The notes beneath the pieces are model-generated. The model did not search any database. It was not told the origin of the DNA and saw only the letters and a program-made list of their open reading frames with translations. Shown here one piece after another: positions 14,446 through 17,818 of a DNA stretch of 17,818 bases. Location of the stretch: positions 1-17,818 of the forward strand of contig JANOCR010000069.1 of NCBI GenBank assembly GCA_031412355.1. The letters run 5' to 3'. Position numbers and translations under genes: made by a program. Positions within the stretch are counted from its first letter, which is position 1, and each line of letters opens with the position of its first letter. This DNA is from JAENVT01 sp031412355. GTDB taxonomy: Bacteria; Actinomycetota; Acidimicrobiia; Acidimicrobiales; Ilumatobacteraceae.

Positions 14446-14496
14446 CGAACTTTGTCGCTGCCAAGTCGCTGAGCGCATCGACAGCGACAAAGTTCG
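14446..14496. terminator. 15-bp perfect hairpin between convergent genes (bidirectional terminator candidate)
   Basis: CGAACTTTGTCGCTG (14446-14460) is the exact reverse complement of CAGCGACAAAGTTCG (14482-14496), with a 21-base loop. The loop holds a second direct GTCGCTG (14466-14472), which could pair with the same 3' arm in an alternative, tighter hairpin. It fills the 72-base space between the M20 gene (plus) and the binding-protein gene (minus). No T tract follows on either strand. Confidence 0.7.
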
Positions 14497-14510
14497 GTGG
14501 AAGTGGCTCC

Positions 14511-15767
14511 TTACAAGCCGATGGAGTCGTCGATGAACTGGTTGGTGACGATGTCTTCGGCCGTCAGCCCTTCCTTGGGGGCCTGGCCGATCTTGGTGTA
14601 GACGGGGATCGCTTTGGCGATCAGGTCGTTGACCCGATCCATGTCGAAGTTGCCCACCGTCGAGTCGGGACCGTTGGCAACGAGGCCATCTGCCTTGATC
14701 GTCTCGACGCCGTAGTCGGCGACACCCTGGGTGTACACCCAGCCGTTGTCGAACTGGGCTACCGCATCGAGAATGATCGCGTTGGCCGCAGCGGGATCAT
14801 CCAGGTAGTCGACGCTCGACTGCTGGATCATGGGAACCAGATCGGTGAAGCAGTCGGCATACGTGGTGATGTTCTCCGGCTTGGTGGCGATGGACTCGGC
14901 GTAGTTGTTCCAGCCCGCGTCGTTGATGTAGGCGTAGGCAACAGGCTTGCCCCAGTCGGCAATCTCGTTGAGGTAGATGTACGGCTCGGCCGAGCCGAAG
15001 CCCTGCTGCGCCGACTTGCCCTCATCGGCAATGAACAGCGCCGGCGTACCGTCGTACGAACCATCGACGTTGTCGGTCGACAGGATCCCCTGCGAGGTGT
15101 AGTAGTCCATCCACGCTGCGCCACTGAAGTAGCGAACCAGGATCCCGGCTGCTCCGATGTCTTCGATCGTCTTGACGTCGGGGTAGGTCGCAGGATCCCA
15201 CATGATCATCTGCGGGTTCTTCTCGAACCCGGATTCGATGGCGATGGTTGGGAACTCGGCCGAGTTCTGGATGGCCTCGTCGGTGTACACGTAGCCAAGC
15301 AGGATGCTGTCGTCGGTGTACATCTGCGAGGTCACCGTGCTGAAGCCGATGGCCGGCCCGCCGGAGCGCACCTCGATATCGACGCCGGTGTCGACACCTC
15401 CGGCCGTCAAGCTGCCCTTGACCGAAACCTTGGCCTTGTCAATGGTGTAGTCAGGACCGATCAGGTTGTACAAGAAGCCGTGCTCAGCTTCCGGGTTCCA
15501 GTCCGTCTGGATGACCACCGTTTCCGGACAAATGCCGGCAAGAACGCCGCCTGCCGGTGCGTCGGTTCCAGCCGGTGCGTCGGTTCCAGCGGGCGCGTCT
15601 GTCGCCGCCGGTGCATCGGTGGCCGCTGGTGCATCGGTGGCTGCTGGTGCATCGGTGGCTGCTGGTGCAGCTGTATCTGATGTCGACTCGTCGTCTCCGC
15701 ATGCCGCCAGGGCCAAGGCCCCGACGAGTGAGACGGCGATCAACGAACGTTTGCGACGTCGTTGCAT
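14511..15767 (-). CDS. ABC transporter substrate-binding lipoprotein, NMT1/SsuA/ThiY-like
   Basis: A 418-residue binding protein. Residues 1-23 are a lipoprotein signal: MQRRRKRS, hydrophobic stretch, LALAAC with Cys23 lipidated. Residues 38-73 are six TDAPA(A/G) repeats forming a flexible linker. The folded part begins VVIQTDWNPEAEHGFLY (84-100), typical of the NitT/TauT and NMT1 families, which bind sulfonates, nitrate, pyrimidine precursors or related small molecules. SGGPAIGF and FEKNPQMIMWDP are also visible. ATG at 15767 has AAAGGGAG ending 5 bases upstream, a strong ribosome site, so the longer open frame upstream is not used. It is 59 bases after the permease gene and is the last gene of the transporter operon. 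The ligand is unknown. Confidence 0.88.
   Translation of the reverse strand: MQRRRKRSLIAVSLVGALALAACGDDESTSDTAAPAATDAPAATDAPAATDAPAATDAPAGTDAPAGTDAPAGGVLAGICPETVVIQTDWNPEAEHGFLYNLIGPDYTIDKAKVSVKGSLTAGGVDTGVDIEVRSGGPAIGFSTVTSQMYTDDSILLGYVYTDEAIQNSAEFPTIAIESGFEKNPQMIMWDPATYPDVKTIEDIGAAGILVRYFSGAAWMDYYTSQGILSTDNVDGSYDGTPALFIADEGKSAQQGFGSAEPYIYLNEIADWGKPVAYAYINDAGWNNYAESIATKPENITTYADCFTDLVPMIQQSSVDYLDDPAAANAIILDAVAQFDNGWVYTQGVADYGVETIKADGLVANGPDSTVGNFDMDRVNDLIAKAIPVYTKIGQAPKEGLTAEDIVTNQFIDDSIGL
15549..15656. repeat. 18-bp coding minisatellite in the lipoprotein linker
   Basis: Six tandem 18-base units encode TDAPA(A/G). The units nearest the signal peptide are almost identical in DNA (GCATCGGTGGCTGCTGGT on the plus strand), while those toward the mature domain have diverged (GCGTCGGTTCCAGCCGGT). 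This gradient suggests recent expansion at one end. The array lies outside the folded domain. Confidence 0.85.
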
Positions 15768-15826
15768 CTGTTCTCCCTTTTCTGTGTGTTCACGCTGATG
15801 GATGGTGCGCAGCCGACCCCGCGAGG

Positions 15827-16711
15827 TCAGTTGCTCTTGCGGGTGGATTCGTACCAACGTCCGACGACGAGGTTGTTGAGCCACCCGAAGATGATGAAGA
15901 CGACGATGCCGAGGGCCGCCGCCAGAAGAAGGGCCCCGTACATCTGGGGGAACTGGGCCCGCGATCGATAGGAGTCGAGCAGGATGCCCACGCCCTTGTC
16001 GCCGCGCTTGAAGAAGATCTCGCCGACGATTGCGCCGATCACCGACAGCCCGGCAGCGATGCGGAAACCGGTGAAGATCGTCGGCATCGCGTTAGGGAGT
16101 TGCAACTTGCGCAACCTGGTCCAGCGCGACACGTGATGCAACGTGAACAGATCGTGCTGACCGCGCTCCGCCGACAACAGGCCGAACAGCGTGTTTGAGA
16201 CGATCGGGAACAACGAGATCAGGACGCAGACGAAGATCCGTGAAGTGAGCTCGAAGCCGAATATCGAGCCGATGATCGGCACAAGCGCCAAGATCGGGAT
16301 GGCCTGCATGGCAACCAGGTATGGCCACAGCGAGCGCTCGAGCCAACGGGCCTGCGACATCACGATTGCCAGTGCCATGCCGATCACGATGGCGATCAGC
16401 AGGCCCTGTAGAGACACCCGCGCAGTCCAGTACAGACCCTTCAGCAGCGCCTCGCGATTTGTCTCCTCGAGGAAACTTTCCTCGATGACGCGGTGTGGCG
16501 GGGTGATGAGAAACTGGGGCTTGTCCCAGATGTGCTCCAGCGCCCAGTACGACATGAAGTACCAGAAACCGATGAACCCGGCGAAGCCGACGACCGGCGC
16601 CACGTAGTCACCAACGTTGCGTTGTGCCTTTGATGCCCGCGGCGCGTCGTCAGCGACAGCATGCAGTTGTTCGAGCTGCACGGCGCCCTCGAGGTTTGCC
16701 TGATAGGTCAT
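15827..16711 (-). CDS. ABC transporter permease, NitT/TauT (SsuC-like) family
   Basis: A 294-residue inner-membrane permease. Likely membrane segments are near residues 35-57, 101-120, 126-150, 157-180, 217-235 and 258-282. The cytoplasmic ATPase-contact loop lies around 178-210 (LLSAERGQHDLFTLHHVSRW ending LRKLQLPNAMPTIFTGFR), matching the EAA-loop region. An N-terminal tail of about 30 polar residues precedes the first segment. ATG at 16711 overlaps the ATPase stop in an ATGA; the frame runs open upstream across the ATPase gene but that is a shadow. It should form the channel for the substrate delivered by the NMT1-type lipoprotein encoded next. Confidence 0.93.
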   Translation of the reverse strand: MTYQANLEGAVQLEQLHAVADDAPRASKAQRNVGDYVAPVVGFAGFIGFWYFMSYWALEHIWDKPQFLITPPHRVIEESFLEETNREALLKGLYWTARVSLQGLLIAIVIGMALAIVMSQARWLERSLWPYLVAMQAIPILALVPIIGSIFGFELTSRIFVCVLISLFPIVSNTLFGLLSAERGQHDLFTLHHVSRWTRLRKLQLPNAMPTIFTGFRIAAGLSVIGAIVGEIFFKRGDKGVGILLDSYRSRAQFPQMYGALLLAAALGIVVFIIFGWLNNLVVGRWYESTRKSN

Positions 16712-17511
16712 ACGTGAGCCCCTCGAAGGGCATGCGAGACCTGACCCGACAGTTCGGCAAACTCGGGCTCGAAGCGCAGATCGGGCGAACGGGGGTACGC
16801 GAACGGGATCTTGAAATCGCCGACGATGCGGCCCGGCCGGGCCGACATCACCAGGACCCGCGTCGACAGGAACACGGCCTCGTAGATCGAGTGGGTGATG
16901 AACAACGCAGCGAAACCTTTGCGCTGGAAGAGGCTGAGCAACTCGTCGTTGAGCTTTTCGCGAGTGATCTCGTCGAGCGCCCCGAACGGCTCGTCGAACA
17001 GGAACACCTTCGGATCCATGACGAGCGAGCGGGCCAGCGAGCAGCGCATCTTCATGCCGCCCGAGAGTTGCTTCGGATACTTCTTCTCGAACCCATCTAA
17101 GCCGACAAGGGCGATGTTCTCCGCGGCGCGCCGGGCACGTTCGTCCGTGTCGATACCTTCGAGCTCGGCGAGAAGCTCGACGTTTCGTTGCACGTTGCGC
17201 CACTGCAGCAGCGTTGCGTCCTGGAACACGTAGCCCACGTGGCCCGGGTCGATGGTGACCGTGCCTCCGGTGGCTTTGGTGAGCCCGCTGGCGATGCGCA
17301 GCAGCGTGCTCTTCCCGCAGCCCGACGGGCCGACCACTGTCACGAACTCGCCCGCGCTGACATCGAACGTGGTCTCGCGGAGTGCATGAGTGCCATCGGG
17401 AAACACCATTGACACTCCGTCAAAACTCAATGCAGGAGCAGTCCCTACTTCGCCCATCTGCACAACCGTAGCCGTATCGGGCGCGGTAGCCAGCTTCCCG
17501 TTGGAGCTCAA
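16708..17511 (-). CDS. ABC transporter ATP-binding protein, NitT/TauT (SsuB-like) family
   Basis: A 267-residue ATPase with all nucleotide motifs: Walker A GPSGCGKST (61-69), Q-loop VFQDATLL (Q97), signature LSGGM (149-153), Walker B VFLFDEP (169-175) with the D-loop GALD, and the H-loop ITHSIYEA. It powers import through the downstream permease. The start is probably TTG at 17511, which overlaps the SDR stop as TTGA; ATG at 17457 is an alternative that would remove an unconserved-looking 18-residue tail. Neither has a strong ribosome site. The stop overlaps the permease start by 4 bases. Confidence 0.94.
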   Translation of the reverse strand: MSSNGKLATAPDTATVVQMGEVGTAPALSFDGVSMVFPDGTHALRETTFDVSAGEFVTVVGPSGCGKSTLLRIASGLTKATGGTVTIDPGHVGYVFQDATLLQWRNVQRNVELLAELEGIDTDERARRAAENIALVGLDGFEKKYPKQLSGGMKMRCSLARSLVMDPKVFLFDEPFGALDEITREKLNDELLSLFQRKGFAALFITHSIYEAVFLSTRVLVMSARPGRIVGDFKIPFAYPRSPDLRFEPEFAELSGQVSHALRGAHV

Positions 17512-17818
17512 TGCATCACCATGCCACCGGTCACGTTCATTGCTTGTCCGGTGCAGTACGACGCCTCGTCAGAGGCCAAGAACACGGCCATGTTGGCAAC
17601 ATCGGAGGGTTCGGCGAGCCGGCCGAGTGGCGACTTCGACGACCATTCGCGGACCATCGCTTCGGTGCGCGTGGCGGCCCCCATCTCGGTCAACACATAG
17701 CCGGGACAGATGCAGTTGACCGTGATCCCGTATGGGCCGAGCTCTTTCGCGGCGACCTGCGTCAGCGAGATCACGGCTGCTTTCGAGGCCGCGTAGTGAG
17801 CCTGGTTGGGCGCGCCGA
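17508..17818 (-). CDS. Short-chain dehydrogenase/reductase (SDR), 5' part outside window
   Basis: The C-terminal 103 residues of a classical SDR. The catalytic YxxxK is present as HYAASK (Tyr codon 17793-17795, Lys codon 17781-17783), followed by AVISLTQVAAKELGPYGITVNCICPGYV and by RLAEPSDVANMAVFLASDEASYCTGQAMNVTGG, the usual C-terminal pattern. The N-terminal nucleotide-binding TGxxxGxG lies beyond the right edge. The frame is open to the last base, so an internal GTG at 17774 is not a real start. Its stop overlaps the ATPase start by 4 bases, so this oxidoreductase is translationally coupled to the importer and may act on the imported compound or a product. The substrate is unknown. Confidence 0.93.
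   Translation of the reverse strand, partial: GAPNQAHYAASKAAVISLTQVAAKELGPYGITVNCICPGYVLTEMGAATRTEAMVREWSSKSPLGRLAEPSDVANMAVFLASDEASYCTGQAMNVTGGMVMH

Noticed and set aside
15827..17203. A 458-codon minus-strand frame extending the permease upstream
   Set aside because: The extension overlaps the ATPase gene in another frame, is Arg/Ala-rich without membrane segments, and the ATGA overlap at 16708-16711 gives a clear start.

Overview
This is a dense, high-GC bacterial window with frequent GTG and TTG starts, short intergenic gaps and many ATGA-type overlaps. The protein set (three-subunit xanthine dehydrogenase, actinobacterial-type superoxide dismutase, DUF5522 protein, PPK2, lipoproteins with Thr/Ala/Pro-rich linkers) suggests an actinobacterium, possibly of the Acidimicrobiia. 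That placement is inference from style and protein families; there is no rRNA here. I see no tRNA, rRNA, insertion sequence, phage gene or CRISPR array. There are 18 protein genes, two of them cut by the window edges, and no gene-free stretch over 300 bases.

Layout. (1) 1-1608, minus: a family-5 (peptide/nickel-type) ABC substrate-binding lipoprotein, 3' end outside the window. (2) 1747-2806, plus: a small DUF5522 protein and a PPK2 polyphosphate kinase. (3) 2914-7026, plus: an overlapping operon for the FAD, 2Fe-2S and molybdopterin subunits of a xanthine dehydrogenase, followed by a purine-type phosphoribosyltransferase. (4) 7086-7199: two near-identical 52-bp hairpin repeats between convergent genes. 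(5) 10169 down to 7207, minus: a compact group reading nfnA-nfnB-superoxide dismutase, with a hemerythrin gene divergent from it (10346-10831, plus). (6) 10828-12354, minus: a PYROXD2/CrtI-like FAD oxidoreductase. (7) 12397-14438, plus: a creatininase-family amidohydrolase and an M20 allantoate/N-carbamoyl amidohydrolase, 2 bases apart. (8) 14446-14496: a 15-bp perfect hairpin between convergent genes. (9) 17818 down to 14511, minus: an SDR (5' end outside), an ABC ATPase, a permease and an NMT1/SsuA-type binding lipoprotein, with the first three genes overlapping by 4 bases each.

How the genes may work together. Two groups point to use of nitrogen heterocycles: xanthine dehydrogenase with a phosphoribosyltransferase, which could divide hypoxanthine or xanthine between oxidation and salvage; and a ring-opening-type amidohydrolase with a carbamoyl amidohydrolase, facing an ABC importer of the family that takes up small organic nitrogen or sulfur compounds. 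Between them lies the most unusual piece: an apparent electron-bifurcating transhydrogenase (NfnAB), mostly known from anaerobes, in one transcription unit with superoxide dismutase and next to a divergent hemerythrin. This looks like an oxygen-adapted arrangement of a low-potential flavoenzyme. The functional links between groups are inference; the gene families and overlaps are read from the sequence.
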